A stretch of 64,000 nucleotides of DNA from HIMB11 sp965657135 (GCA_965657135.1 CBFHNF010000006.1:68910-132909), one strand, 5' to 3'; shown: positions 1-9,071, numbered from the stretch's first letter. Notes: generated from the sequence alone by a model not told the origin. A program made the numbers and translations.

Positions 1-76
1 CTGGAACAATAGAAGTTTTATTGCACAACCGTTTTCTGTCAACTATACGTTACACAACAGCAAAAACGAGGCTGCT

Positions 77-1198
77 ATGTCGCTTAATCACGTGCGCCCT
101 TGGCGCAATATATATCGTCGCAAATCCAGACAAATTCACGTCGGCAATGTTCCAATTGGTGGGGATGCACCGATTGCTGTGCAAACTATGACCAATACAC
201 TGACGACAGACGTGTCAGCAACCATCGCCCAAGTTCAAGCCGCCGCAGATGCAGGCGCCGATATCGTGCGTATTTCTGTTCCAGATCAGGACAGTGCAAA
301 GGCACTAAAAAAAATCGTCAAAGAAAGCCCCGTTCCAATCGTGGCAGATATTCATTTTCACTATAAACGCGGCATCGAAGCCGCAGAAGCAGGCGCTGCA
401 TGTCTGCGCATCAATCCCGGCAACATCGGATCACAAGAACGCGTTCGCGAAGTGATTCAGGCTGCGAGGGATAACAATTGTTCCATGCGCATCGGTGTGA
501 ATGCTGGATCACTCGAAAAGCACCTGCTTGAAAAATACGGCGAACCCTGCCCTGACGCGATGGTTGAAAGCGGATTAGATCACATCAAGATCTTGCAAGA
601 CAACGATTTTCATGAATTCAAAATCAGCGTCAAAGCATCAGATGTCTTTATGTCGGTTGCCGCTTACCAAGCATTGGCCGAAGCAACAGATGCACCTCTG
701 CATCTTGGAATCACCGAAGCCGGCGGTTTGATGAGTGGTACAATTAAATCGGCCATTGGTTTGGGAAATTTGCTTTGGATGGGCATTGGCGACACGATCC
801 GCGTGTCTCTGTCGGCCGATCCAGTGGAAGAGGTCAAAGTTGGCTATGACATTCTAAAATCACTGGGCCTGCGCCACCGTGGGGTAAATATCATTTCATG
901 CCCCTCGTGCGCACGCCAGGGGTTTAACGTGATTAAAACTGTGGAAACGCTGGAACAACGCCTAGAACACGTAAAAACTCCAATGAGCCTATCCATTATC
1001 GGCTGCGTCGTGAATGGCCCAGGCGAGGCATTGATGACAGACGTCGGTTTTACAGGCGGTGGCAGCGGTCACGGCATGGTATACTGGGCTGGAAAACAAG
1101 ATCATAAAATCAGCAATGATGATATGGTCGATCACATTGTTGAGTTGGTTGAAAAGCGCGCTGCTGAAATTGATGCACAAACCGAAAATATCGTTTAA
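77..1198 (+). CDS. ispG: 4-hydroxy-3-methylbut-2-enyl diphosphate synthase (IspG/GcpE)
   Basis: Catalyses the penultimate step of the MEP isoprenoid pathway, reducing the cyclic diphosphate MEcPP to HMBPP with a [4Fe-4S] cluster in the cytoplasm. The 373-residue length is normal for the two-domain bacterial enzyme: an N-terminal TIM barrel and a C-terminal cluster domain. The cluster ligands are visible as Cys275, Cys278 and Cys310, with Glu317 in the NGPGE motif. The ATG at 77 follows a GAGG ribosome site. The 76 bases before it hold no complete gene. Transcription may continue into the diacylglycerol kinase 131 bases downstream. Identification is secure. Confidence 0.97.
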   Translation: MSLNHVRPWRNIYRRKSRQIHVGNVPIGGDAPIAVQTMTNTLTTDVSATIAQVQAAADAGADIVRISVPDQDSAKALKKIVKESPVPIVADIHFHYKRGIEAAEAGAACLRINPGNIGSQERVREVIQAARDNNCSMRIGVNAGSLEKHLLEKYGEPCPDAMVESGLDHIKILQDNDFHEFKISVKASDVFMSVAAYQALAEATDAPLHLGITEAGGLMSGTIKSAIGLGNLLWMGIGDTIRVSLSADPVEEVKVGYDILKSLGLRHRGVNIISCPSCARQGFNVIKTVETLEQRLEHVKTPMSLSIIGCVVNGPGEALMTDVGFTGGGSGHGMVYWAGKQDHKISNDDMVDHIVELVEKRAAEIDAQTENIV

Positions 1199-1329
1199 TC
1201 CCAGCCATCACATCCCAGTAAAAACCGACCTATCACAAACTTGGATGACAGATTTTTTGCTCATTCCCCTTGCGTTGCACGTATTAAATAACGCAAATTG
1301 TCCGGAACGCTAAAATTTCTGCAAAGGGT

Positions 1330-1704
1330 ATGGCAATGGGTTTCATCGCACGGGAATGGAGTCGCCTGCGTAATCGTTCTATCTGGTCATTTAACGGTTG
1401 GCGCAATGTTTGGCATAATGAACCCAGTCTAAAGCAGTGGATTCTTGCCAACCTCATATCAACTTCGTTGGCAATATACCTCCCCCTGTCAGCTGCTGAA
1501 ACAGCACTCCTGATTATGGGCGGAATTTTAGTTTTGGCTGCAGAATGCATGAATACAGCAATCGAGCGCGCGGTTGACGATATTGGTCTGAACAGACGCG
1601 AACTTGCGAAACAAGCCAAAGACGCCGGAAGCGCCGCAGTCGCGGTGACCGCATTATCGGTTGGCGCGACATGGGCCACCATATTGATCATGAATTTTGG
1701 GTAA
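1330..1704 (+). CDS. dgkA: Diacylglycerol kinase (DgkA family)
   Basis: Small integral membrane kinase that phosphorylates diacylglycerol to phosphatidic acid, recycling lipid released during envelope synthesis. At 124 residues it has the family's size and layout: an amphipathic N-terminus, then three hydrophobic helices (about 36-55, 58-75 and 100-122). The family signature is visible around residues 73-86 (AAECMNTAIERAVD), which carries the catalytic and metal-binding acidic residues. A second ATG two codons in is an equally possible start. It ends three bases before the 3' end of a tRNA-Asp gene on the other strand. Confidence 0.93.
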   Translation: MAMGFIAREWSRLRNRSIWSFNGWRNVWHNEPSLKQWILANLISTSLAIYLPLSAAETALLIMGGILVLAAECMNTAIERAVDDIGLNRRELAKQAKDAGSAAVAVTALSVGATWATILIMNFG

Positions 1705-1707
1705 AAG

Positions 1708-1784
1708 TGGCGCGGTTGACGGGGCTCGAACCCGCGACCCCCGGCGTGACAGGCCGGTACTCTAACCAACTGAGCTACAACCGC
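1708..1784 (-). tRNA. tRNA-Asp (anticodon GTC), copy 1
   Basis: A 77-base cloverleaf with CCA encoded. The acceptor stem pairs GCGGUUG with CAACCGC and has discriminator G. The anticodon loop reads CUGUCAC with GUC in the anticodon, and the T-arm has GGUUCGAGCC. It is convergent with dgkA. An apparently identical copy lies 128 bases upstream in its own transcription direction. Confidence 0.97.
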
Positions 1785-1912
1785 GCGTGAGGTGTGGGAT
1801 ATGTGTTTTCACCAGTACCGTCAATAGCGAAAACAAAAATTTTATCCCAAAACGCTGGATGATCCAGCAAACATCAAGACCGTCAAGGTTGTTTAAAGCA
1901 AAGAGAGAAAAG

Positions 1913-1989
1913 TGGCGCGGTTGACGGGGCTCGAACCCGCGACCCCCGGCGTGACAGGCCGGTACTCTAACCAACTGAGCTACAACCGC
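1913..1989 (-). tRNA. tRNA-Asp (anticodon GTC), copy 2
   Basis: Same 77-base sequence as the copy at 1708-1784, with encoded CCA and GUC anticodon. The identity extends a few bases past both ends: the AAAAGTGG run at the 3' side and GCGCGTGA at the 5' side. This suggests a local duplication. Both copies could be made from one transcript starting upstream of 1989 on the minus strand. Confidence 0.97.
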
Positions 1990-2332
1990 GCGTGACGTGT
2001 TTACTATGGCCAACTCAGAAAATGGTCAAGCACACAATTCGATTTTTTTGCAATTGTGCCATACTTTTTTAGACCGCAAAAAACGGCAACTCAATCATAC
2101 AACCAATCCGTGTCTGATTTGACGGGAACAAAACAGAAAAAGCGGATTTGCAAAAATTTTTGAAAATTTTCATCGCTGTGACCTTGCACCCTGCCCCACA
2201 TAAAGGCATCGTTATTCAAACCGAGTCTGGTTGAAATGTGGCACAGACATACACATTTAACTGATCTGACACGGAGACAGCGCGCGTTGCCAAATTTGGG
2301 ACAGTCGCTGTTTTGCTAAAAAAGGAACGAGC
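1990..2332. promoter_or_regulatory. Intergenic region between tRNA-Asp and lon
   Basis: 343 bases without a credible gene. It must hold the minus-strand tRNA promoter and the plus-strand lon promoter. It is A/T-rich, with several A and T runs between about 2040 and 2180. The lon ribosome site is AAGGAACGAGC just before the ATG at 2333. I could not assign a convincing sigma-32 or sigma-70 box by eye. Confidence 0.5.
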
Positions 2333-4738
2333 ATGACGTCACCATTAAATGCCTCTTACCCTGTATTGCCGCTGCGCGACATTGTGGTTTTTCCACATAT
2401 GATCGTGCCCCTTTTTGTGGGCCGCGACAAATCGGTGCGCGCCTTAGAAGAGGCAATGCAGGACGACAAACAAATTCTCTTGTCGAGCCAACAAGATCCA
2501 TCAGAGGATGATCCAAGCGCAGATCAAATTTATCGAATGGGTGTTTTGGCCAATGTGTTGCAATTGTTGAAATTGCCAGATGGCACTGTCAAAGTTTTGG
2601 TTGAGGGACAAACGCGGGTAAAAATAAGCGAATTCCTTGAAAATCCCAACTTCTTTGAAGCAAGCGCAGAATATGTAGAAGAGGACATGGGCGAGGATGC
2701 GACCATTGATGCCCTTGTGCGAACTGTATCTGATGAATTTGAACGATATGCGAAAATCAAAAAGAACATTCCAGAAGAGGCGTTAACAGCGATTTCTAAT
2801 TCCTCTGAGCCAGAAAAATTGGCTGATTTGGCGGCTGGGCATCTGGGAATCGAAGTTGCGGACAAACAGGATCTTTTGGAAACATTGATTGTCAGCGAAC
2901 GCTTGGAAAAAATCTATGGACTGATGCAGGGCGAAATGAGTGTCTTGCAAGTCGAAAAGAAAATCAAAACGCGCGTGAAGTCTCAGATGGAGCGTACGCA
3001 ACGCGAATACTATCTAAACGAACAAATGAAAGCGATCCAAAAGGAACTTGGGGACGGCGAAGAAAGCCAAAACGAAGTTGCCGAATTGGAAGACCGCATC
3101 AGTGGCATGAAGCTTAGCAAAGAGGCCTTGGACAAAGCCAATGCTGAAATCAAAAAGCTGAAAAACATGTCCCCTATGTCGGCCGAGGCAACCGTGGTGC
3201 GCAACTATCTGGATTGGATGTTGTCAATCCCATGGGGCACCAAATCCCGCGTGAAAAAGGATTTGGGACGCGCTGAGCGGATCTTGGATGAAGATCATTA
3301 TTCACTAGAAAAGGTCAAAGAACGCATTGTTGAGTATCTGGCTGTCCAACAACGGTCATCAAAATTGCGCGGTCCGATTATGTGCTTGGTCGGCCCTCCT
3401 GGTGTTGGGAAAACGTCACTTGGCAAATCTGTGGCCAAGGCAACTGGGCGTGAATTTATCCGAATTTCATTGGGTGGGGTACGGGATGAATCCGAAATTC
3501 GCGGTCACCGTCGCACATATATCGGATCCATGCCCGGTAAAATCATCCAAGCGATGAAAAAGGCGAAAACCACCAACCCACTGATCCTTCTTGATGAAAT
3601 TGATAAGATGGGACAGGATTTCCGCGGCGATCCCGCCTCTGCAATGCTTGAGGTATTGGATCCAGAGCAAAACAGTACCTTTGTCGATCACTACCTTGAG
3701 GTCGAATACGATTTGTCAAATGTGATGTTCCTGACAACTTCGAACAGCTATAACATGCCGGGCCCTCTTTTGGACCGAATGGAGATCATCCCACTGGCTG
3801 GTTATACAGAAGATGAAAAATGCGAAATCGCGCGGCGTCACTTGATTGATAAGGCTGTGAAAAACCACGGCCTGAAAAAGGGTGAATTTGAACTGACCGA
3901 TAGTGCGCTGAGCTCGATGATTCAACATTATACCCGTGAAGCGGGTGTGCGGAATCTAGAACGCGAAGTCGCCAAAGTTGCCCGCAAAGCAGTCACAAAA
4001 ATCGTCAAGGGTGAAGCCGAGACAGTTACCGTAACTGCCGATAACTTGGATGATTTTCTTGGCGTGCGCAAATTCCGCTATGGGTTGGCCGAAAAAGAGG
4101 ATCAGGTGGGCGTTGTGACAGGGCTTGCCTATACCTCTGTGGGCGGTGACCTGCTGCATATCGAGGCGTTGAAGCTGCCCGGTAAGGGGCGCATGAAAAC
4201 AACGGGTAAGTTGGGCGATGTAATGAAAGAATCCATCGACGCAGCAAGCTCATATGTCCGTTCAATTTCGCCCAAAATCGGTGTGAAACCTCCGCAATTT
4301 GATACGTTGGATATTCACGTCCACGTCCCAGAGGGTGCAACACCCAAAGATGGCCCAAGTGCAGGTCTGGCGATGGTGACATCCATTGTGTCGGTGCTAA
4401 CAGGCATCCCAGTACGCAAAGATATTGCCATGACAGGCGAAGTCACCTTGCGTGGGAATGCATTGGCCATTGGCGGATTAAAAGAAAAACTTTTGGCCGC
4501 GTTGCGTGGTGGGATCACAACAGTATTCATTCCAGAAGAGAACGAAAAAGATATCGCCGATCTGCCTGATTCAGTGAAGGAGGGGTTGAAAATCATCCCC
4601 GTTAGCCATGTTTCAGAAGTTTTGGCACAGGCGCTTGTTGACACACCTGAACCCATCGAATGGGATCAAGCCGCAGAAGACGCAGCCGCTGCTGAACGGG
4701 CCAAACAATCCCAAAGCAGCGCACAAATCACACATTAA
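2333..4738 (+). CDS. lon: ATP-dependent endopeptidase Lon
   Basis: Cytoplasmic AAA+ serine protease that degrades misfolded and regulatory proteins. The 801 residues cover the N-terminal substrate domain (about 10-205), a coiled-coil linker (about 210-300), the AAA+ module with Walker A GPPGVGKT near residue 355 and Walker B ILLDEIDKM near 420, and the C-terminal protease domain. The Ser-Lys dyad is Ser676 (in PKDGPSAG) and Lys719 (in GGLKEKL), 43 residues apart as in the E. coli enzyme. It is a single gene, followed at once by a strong terminator. The length is normal and nothing is missing. Confidence 0.98.
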   Translation: MTSPLNASYPVLPLRDIVVFPHMIVPLFVGRDKSVRALEEAMQDDKQILLSSQQDPSEDDPSADQIYRMGVLANVLQLLKLPDGTVKVLVEGQTRVKISEFLENPNFFEASAEYVEEDMGEDATIDALVRTVSDEFERYAKIKKNIPEEALTAISNSSEPEKLADLAAGHLGIEVADKQDLLETLIVSERLEKIYGLMQGEMSVLQVEKKIKTRVKSQMERTQREYYLNEQMKAIQKELGDGEESQNEVAELEDRISGMKLSKEALDKANAEIKKLKNMSPMSAEATVVRNYLDWMLSIPWGTKSRVKKDLGRAERILDEDHYSLEKVKERIVEYLAVQQRSSKLRGPIMCLVGPPGVGKTSLGKSVAKATGREFIRISLGGVRDESEIRGHRRTYIGSMPGKIIQAMKKAKTTNPLILLDEIDKMGQDFRGDPASAMLEVLDPEQNSTFVDHYLEVEYDLSNVMFLTTSNSYNMPGPLLDRMEIIPLAGYTEDEKCEIARRHLIDKAVKNHGLKKGEFELTDSALSSMIQHYTREAGVRNLEREVAKVARKAVTKIVKGEAETVTVTADNLDDFLGVRKFRYGLAEKEDQVGVVTGLAYTSVGGDLLHIEALKLPGKGRMKTTGKLGDVMKESIDAASSYVRSISPKIGVKPPQFDTLDIHVHVPEGATPKDGPSAGLAMVTSIVSVLTGIPVRKDIAMTGEVTLRGNALAIGGLKEKLLAALRGGITTVFIPEENEKDIADLPDSVKEGLKIIPVSHVSEVLAQALVDTPEPIEWDQAAEDAAAAERAKQSQSSAQITH

Positions 4739-4741
4739 GTG

Positions 4742-4769
4742 AAAGGCCCCCACTATTGGGGGCCTTTTT
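4742..4769 (+). terminator. Rho-independent terminator after lon
   Basis: Perfect 10-bp stem AAAGGCCCCC / GGGGGCCTTT with a six-base loop, followed by T residues. It starts four bases after the lon stop codon. The A-rich 5' arm means it could also work on the minus strand for the convergent MaoC-like gene's neighbours. Confidence 0.93.
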
Positions 4770-4794
4770 GCATCTGTGGTGGAATAAAACACGC

Positions 4795-5259
4795 TCATAA
4801 GCGCATCAAATATCGCTGATTACCTGTCACACAAAGGACGCCGTTTTGATTATGGATTTCAATGGCCACACCCAAAATGCCCGTTGTGGTTTGACGGGTT
4901 AGTTCATTTATTTCAAACGAAGGATACAGAGTATCGCCATTATAAACGGGATGTAAAAATCGACTGGATTGATCCACAAATCCGATCAATGCCCGCCCCA
5001 TTTCGTGGGCCAACGGCGATGCGCCAATCGCCGCTTGAATAAGGCTCATGTAGCCATGCGCCATTAAATCGGGATGGCCCAGGGTTTGCAAATAGGCGCG
5101 GTCATAATGGATTGGGTGATTATCTCCACTTGCTGCCTGAAACGCGGCGAACACTCCTTCGCTCATCGTGCGAGAGGGGGCAAAAAAGCGTTCGCCAATT
5201 TCAAAATCATCAAAATGGCAGGTTGGATGCATCTGGTGCTTGGTTGGATCAAATGACAT
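4795..5259 (-). CDS. MaoC-like (R)-specific enoyl-CoA hydratase/dehydratase family protein
   Basis: 154 residues with a single hot-dog fold of the MaoC type. The hydratase-2 motif is visible at about residues 44-65 (SGDNHPIHYD), whose Asp and His form the usual catalytic pair, and is followed by AHGYMSL. Such proteins hydrate trans-2-enoyl-CoA thioesters or related acyl-CoAs; the exact substrate cannot be told from sequence. I chose the ATG at 5259 because a GGAG box lies 8 bases upstream. An earlier in-frame ATG at 5304 lacks one. It stands alone between the lon terminator and tRNA-Val. Confidence 0.85.
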   Translation of the reverse strand: MSFDPTKHQMHPTCHFDDFEIGERFFAPSRTMSEGVFAAFQAASGDNHPIHYDRAYLQTLGHPDLMAHGYMSLIQAAIGASPLAHEMGRALIGFVDQSSRFLHPVYNGDTLYPSFEINELTRQTTTGILGVAIEIHNQNGVLCVTGNQRYLMRL

Positions 5260-5376
5260 TTCAATCTCCGGAAATAATAGCTTAGCTATAGTTTGCAAGA
5301 GCAAAGAAGAAAAAGGTAATTTTTCACCCGAACCCTCTTGCGCAGGATCAACGCTTTGGCTATTACGCCCTCTATC

Positions 5377-5452
5377 GGGTGATTAGCTCAGTTGGTAGAG
5401 CGCTTCGTTTACACCGAAGATGTCAGGAGTTCGAGTCTCTTATCACCCACCA
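5377..5452 (+). tRNA. tRNA-Val (anticodon TAC)
   Basis: A 76-base cloverleaf. The acceptor stem pairs GGGUGAU with AUCACCC, discriminator A, CCA encoded. The anticodon stem CUUCG/CGAAG encloses loop UUUACAC, giving anticodon UAC. The T-loop is UUCGAGU. Single copy in this window. Confidence 0.97.
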
Positions 5453-5535
5453 TTTTCCCTTATTCGTTTCGAAACGCTGGGTTTTTACAGATCCTTACTC
5501 TATATCCCATATTACGTTGTGAATAGAGGACCCAC

Positions 5536-5661
5536 ATGCCAGACCATCGCCCCGACCGAGATCGTAAGCCCCAAAAATCCGAAGCCCGAATGGGAGGTAT
5601 GATTGCCACGGCCGTTTTGGTGTTTTTGGCACTTTTCACAGTTATTTTTGTGCTTGGCTAA
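5536..5661 (+). CDS. Small single-pass membrane protein, 41 residues (hypothetical)
   Basis: A short reading frame with a good ribosome site (GAGGA, five bases before the ATG). The product has a strongly charged, Arg/Lys/Asp-rich N-terminal half (residues 1-18) and one hydrophobic helix (about 22-40) running to the C-terminus. This is a plausible positive-inside, N-in membrane anchor. It sits 83 bases after tRNA-Val and 43 bases before the DUF1624 gene, so the two proteins could be co-expressed. Function unknown. The evidence is only the ribosome site, the amphipathic pattern and the clean gap. Confidence 0.55.
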   Translation: MPDHRPDRDRKPQKSEARMGGMIATAVLVFLALFTVIFVLG

Positions 5662-5704
5662 GGCAACGCTCGCCTTTTGGCGGATCAGGCGTTAATCACA
5701 TTTT

Positions 5705-6430
5705 ATGACGCAAACACAGTCTCGACTCATCTGGCTTGATCTGCTGCGGGCCTTGGCCATTTTGGCCATGGTTGTGTTTCATTTTACATTTGATCTGATG
5801 TATTTCGGCTATATCAAGGCCGGAACCGTCTTTCAGCCGGAATGGCGCATGTTTGAACGTTCGATTGCCGTGTCCTTTCTGTTTTTGGCGGGACTATCAT
5901 GGCAACAAACGCATCATCATGGCATCAAATGGCGAACCGTTTGGCGGCGCGCAGCGCTATTGGGGGCCGCAGCGGCGAGTATATCATTGGTCACATATTT
6001 CACCTTTGGACCCTATATGATCCGCTTTGGGATTTTGCATCTTATATTGGTGATGAGTGTTCTGTCTCTGCCGCTCATATCTCTGCATTGGGGGGCGCCC
6101 CTGACCATTGCGGTTGCACTGGGATCTTATTTCATCTGGGCAGATGGGCCTGTTGATGGCTCTAGCTGGATCATGTGGATCATCTGGACCACTGAAACTT
6201 CGGGCAGCGTCGATTATCGCCCCATCATGCCGTGGGGGTTCGCGTTTTTTGCGGGGATGGCGGCACACGCCCTATTCGTTCGCCTAAAGGCCTTTCGCTA
6301 TGCGGGACCAGCATGGGGTTGGGTCCGCCCATTTGCCTTTGCTGGGCGGCACAGTTTGGCAATATATCTGATCCATCAGCCCCTTATGTTCGCAGGCTTC
6401 TATATCTATCAATTTTTGACAACGATGTAA
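5705..6430 (+). CDS. DUF1624 / heparan-alpha-glucosaminide N-acetyltransferase-like membrane protein
   Basis: 241 residues with about seven hydrophobic helices. The opening RLIWLDLLRALAILAMVVFHF is the hallmark of the DUF1624 (HGSNAT-catalytic-like) acyltransferase family, with the conserved Arg-Ala-x-Ala-Ile and His of helix 1. The C-terminal AGRHSLAIYLIHQP motif is also characteristic of membrane acyltransferases. The family is thought to move acetyl or acyl groups across the membrane onto sugars; the bacterial substrate is not known. It lies just downstream of a 41-residue membrane peptide gene and converges on tgt. Confidence 0.85.
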   Translation: MTQTQSRLIWLDLLRALAILAMVVFHFTFDLMYFGYIKAGTVFQPEWRMFERSIAVSFLFLAGLSWQQTHHHGIKWRTVWRRAALLGAAAASISLVTYFTFGPYMIRFGILHLILVMSVLSLPLISLHWGAPLTIAVALGSYFIWADGPVDGSSWIMWIIWTTETSGSVDYRPIMPWGFAFFAGMAAHALFVRLKAFRYAGPAWGWVRPFAFAGRHSLAIYLIHQPLMFAGFYIYQFLTTM

Positions 6431-6456
6431 TACAACACGCGATCGACTGACGATGC

Positions 6457-7587
6457 CTATAGCGGATCAATGTCGCCTTTGGCGCGGGTTGCGTGAAACT
6501 CTGCCTCAAATTCCAGAAAACGACCCGCAGCAATCGCATTGCGCATGGTGTCCATCAGCTCTTGGAAATAATGCAGATTGTGCCAAGTCAGCAACATTGA
6601 GCTGATGATTTCCTGACTGCGGAAGGTATGATGTAAATAGGCGCGTGAATACTTGGAACAGGCCGGACATGTACACTCCGCGTCCAGCGGGCGTGGATCA
6701 TCACGGTGTCGTGCGTTTTTGATGTTCACAACGCCATTGCGCGTGAACACCTGCCCCGTACGTCCAGATCGCGATGGCAAAACACAATCCATCATATCAA
6801 CGCCGCGCTTCACCGCGCCGACGATGTCATCGGGTTTACCAACACCCATCAAATAGCGTGGTTTATCTATGGGCATCATGTCAGGCGCGTAATCCAGGAC
6901 GGAAAACATTGCCTCTTGCCCCTCGCCCACAGCTAAACCGCCAATGGCATAGCCGTCAAATTCAATTGCGCGCAGCGCATTAGCGCTTTCGCCGCGCAAG
7001 TCTTGCTCTAAGCCACCCTGTTGAATACCGAACAAGGCATGCCCGGGCCGATCACCAAAAGCATCGCGCGAACGTGCGGCCCATCGCATGGATAGACGCA
7101 TGCTTTCTTCAATACGGGCGCGATCTGCGGGCAACGCAGGACATTCATCAAAACACATGACAATATCGCTGCCCAATAGGCGCTGGATTTCCATGGAGCG
7201 TTCAGGAGTCAGTTCATGACGCGATCCATCCACGTGGGATTTAAACGTAACCCCCTCTTCGGTCAGTTTGCGCAGGGATGACAGCGACATCACCTGAAAC
7301 CCACCACTGTCCGTTAAAATCGGACGTTCCCAATTCATGAAGTGGTGCAAACCACCGAGGCGAACAATGCGTTCCGCCGTTGGGCGCAGCATGAGATGAT
7401 AGGTATTGCCCAACAGAATATCAGCACCCGTTGCCCGCACGCTTTCGGGCATCATCGCCTTAACTGTCGCGGCGGTCCCCACGGGCATGAATGCAGGTGT
7501 GCGGATATCTCCGCGCGGTGTTGAAATTACCCCTTGGCGTGCCTTGCCATCGGTTGATTGCAGCTGAAACGAAAATCTCTGTGTCAT
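6457..7587 (-). CDS. tgt: tRNA-guanine(34) transglycosylase (queuine/preQ1 insertion)
   Basis: Exchanges G34 for preQ1 in tRNAs with GUN anticodons (Asp, Asn, His, Tyr), a step in queuosine synthesis. Two tRNA-Asp(GUC) targets lie in this window. The 376-residue (beta/alpha)8 enzyme shows the nucleophile/base region DSGGFQVMSL (about 92-101), the substrate loop GGLAVGE (about 216-222) and the insertion loop LPSRSGRTGQVFTR. Its zinc site is CxCxxC near residues 303-308 plus the downstream LTWHN histidine. It lies 100 bases downstream of the terminator that ends tig, so it is probably transcribed separately. Length is normal. Confidence 0.97.
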   Translation of the reverse strand: MTQRFSFQLQSTDGKARQGVISTPRGDIRTPAFMPVGTAATVKAMMPESVRATGADILLGNTYHLMLRPTAERIVRLGGLHHFMNWERPILTDSGGFQVMSLSSLRKLTEEGVTFKSHVDGSRHELTPERSMEIQRLLGSDIVMCFDECPALPADRARIEESMRLSMRWAARSRDAFGDRPGHALFGIQQGGLEQDLRGESANALRAIEFDGYAIGGLAVGEGQEAMFSVLDYAPDMMPIDKPRYLMGVGKPDDIVGAVKRGVDMMDCVLPSRSGRTGQVFTRNGVVNIKNARHRDDPRPLDAECTCPACSKYSRAYLHHTFRSQEIISSMLLTWHNLHYFQELMDTMRNAIAAGRFLEFEAEFHATRAKGDIDPL

Positions 7588-7687
7588 GCGCGGGATTTGG
7601 CAGAGTTGGCGGGAAATGCCAAGATGTAATCTCTTGTTGCGGCGCAGCTCTCATAAATTAATTCAATCGTCAAAGGACTGAGCCTGT

Positions 7688-7720
7688 AAAAAAACCCGCC
7701 AGCAGTGGGCGGGTTTTTTT
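7688..7720 (-). terminator. Terminator between tig and tgt
   Basis: Near-symmetrical hairpin: an A-run plus CCCGCC on one arm, GGCGGG plus a T-run on the other, and a seven-base loop. It starts 22 bases beyond the tig stop codon. Read on the minus strand it ends in seven T residues. The mirror-image A and T tracts make it potentially bidirectional. Confidence 0.9.
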
Positions 7721-7742
7721 GAATAGTATTGTTTTGAAAACC

Positions 7743-9071
7743 TTAGTCTTCCATCGCGTCCACAGCGGCCTGAAGCGCGTCTTTGTCGACTGATTTCTCG
7801 GTCACTTTTGCGCCATCAATGATGTGATCCACAACTTTGTCTTCAAACAATGGTGCGCGAAGTTGCTGTTGCATCTGCTGGTTCTGCTGGATGAATTCAA
7901 AGAACTGACGCTCCTGACCAGGATACTGACGCGCCTGCGCCATGATCGCTTGGGTCATTTCGGCATCTGTAATTTCGATTTCCGCCTTCTGACCAATTTC
8001 CGCAATCAAAAGGCCCAGACGGACACGGCGTTCTGCCAGTGTTGTGTGTTCCTCGGTTGCTTCGATCTCATCGTGGTTGTGATCTGTCACCTCTGGGTTC
8101 TCATCATGCCACAATTGGTGTGCGATTTGCTTGGCTTCTGCTTCGACCATGGATGGCGGCAGATCAAACTTCACCAAATCATCCAACTGATCCAGCAAGG
8201 CACGCTTCATAACGGCACGCGCTGCACCAGCATATTCCGCCTCTAGACGCTCTGAGATTTGCGCCTTGAGCGCGTCCAAGTCATCTGCACCAAAGCGGGT
8301 CGCCAACTCGTCGTTGATTTCTGCTGCGACTGGCTCTTTGACTTCTTTGACGGTGCATTCGAAGACTGCCGCTTTACCCGCAAGGTTATCTGCGCCGTAA
8401 TCGTCAGGGAAGTTCACTTCAACGTTCTTTTCTTCACCTGCTTTTAAACCAACCAACTGATCCTCAAAACCTGGGATAAAGCTGTTTGAACCTAGGACAA
8501 GTGGGTAATCTTCGGCCGCGCCACCTTCAAATGCTTCGCCGTCAACTTTGCCCAAGAAGTCGATCACAACTTGATCGCCCTCTTTGGCCTTGGACCCTTT
8601 ACGGCGTTCTTTGAAATCTTGTGCGGTCGAGGCAAGGTTTTCTAGTGCCTCATTCACAGACGCGTCGTCTGCAGAGACAACCATTTTTTCCAACGTAATA
8701 CCGCTTGCGTCTAGCTCTGGGATTTCTGGAAGGGCTTCGTATGAAAATTCGATATGAACATCATCCCCCTGTTTCCAGTCTTCGTTTGTCATTTTGATCG
8801 CAGGCTGCATCGCGGGGCGCACACCTGTTTCTTCGAAATGCGCATTTACAGAACCATCGATGGTTTCCTGCATCACTTCGCCCATGACTTGCTGGCCAAA
8901 TTGCTTTTTCAGCATCGCCATCGGCACTTTCCCTTTACGGAAGCCCTTCATCTCAACCTGAGGCTGCGCCTCTTTCAGTTTTTCATCGACTTTTGCTTCT
9001 AGATCAGCATTCGTGATGACCATTGTATAGGCGCGCTTTAGGCCTTCGTTCAGGGTCTCGGTGACTTGCAT
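7743..9071 (-). CDS. tig: Trigger factor, ribosome-associated chaperone and prolyl isomerase
   Basis: Binds near the peptide exit of the ribosome and shelters nascent chains. The 442 residues give the three-part layout: an N-terminal ribosome-binding domain with the GFRKGKVP loop (about 43-50, the family's GFRxGKxP signature), a central FKBP-type prolyl isomerase domain (about 150-245), and a helical C-terminal chaperone domain. I chose ATG 9071 because the product then starts MQVTETLNEG as in relatives and has AGGA seven bases upstream. The frame stays open 87 bases further with no ribosome site. It ends in a strong terminator. Confidence 0.96.
   Translation of the reverse strand: MQVTETLNEGLKRAYTMVITNADLEAKVDEKLKEAQPQVEMKGFRKGKVPMAMLKKQFGQQVMGEVMQETIDGSVNAHFEETGVRPAMQPAIKMTNEDWKQGDDVHIEFSYEALPEIPELDASGITLEKMVVSADDASVNEALENLASTAQDFKERRKGSKAKEGDQVVIDFLGKVDGEAFEGGAAEDYPLVLGSNSFIPGFEDQLVGLKAGEEKNVEVNFPDDYGADNLAGKAAVFECTVKEVKEPVAAEINDELATRFGADDLDALKAQISERLEAEYAGAARAVMKRALLDQLDDLVKFDLPPSMVEAEAKQIAHQLWHDENPEVTDHNHDEIEATEEHTTLAERRVRLGLLIAEIGQKAEIEITDAEMTQAIMAQARQYPGQERQFFEFIQQNQQMQQQLRAPLFEDKVVDHIIDGAKVTEKSVDKDALQAAVDAMED

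Noticed and set aside
1..12. Possible last codons (Leu-Glu-Gln-stop) of an upstream plus-strand gene
   Set aside because: Twelve bases are too little to support any gene call.
1284..2013. Two minus-strand open frames over the tRNA-Asp genes that share a similar peptide
   Set aside because: The shared peptide is simply the translation of the duplicated tRNA sequence; no ribosome sites.
2160..2250. Heat-shock (RpoH-like) promoter for lon, e.g. CTTGCA or TTGAAA followed by C/A-rich boxes
   Set aside because: Spacing and -10 sequence do not match a convincing RpoH site; would need a matrix scan or start-site mapping.
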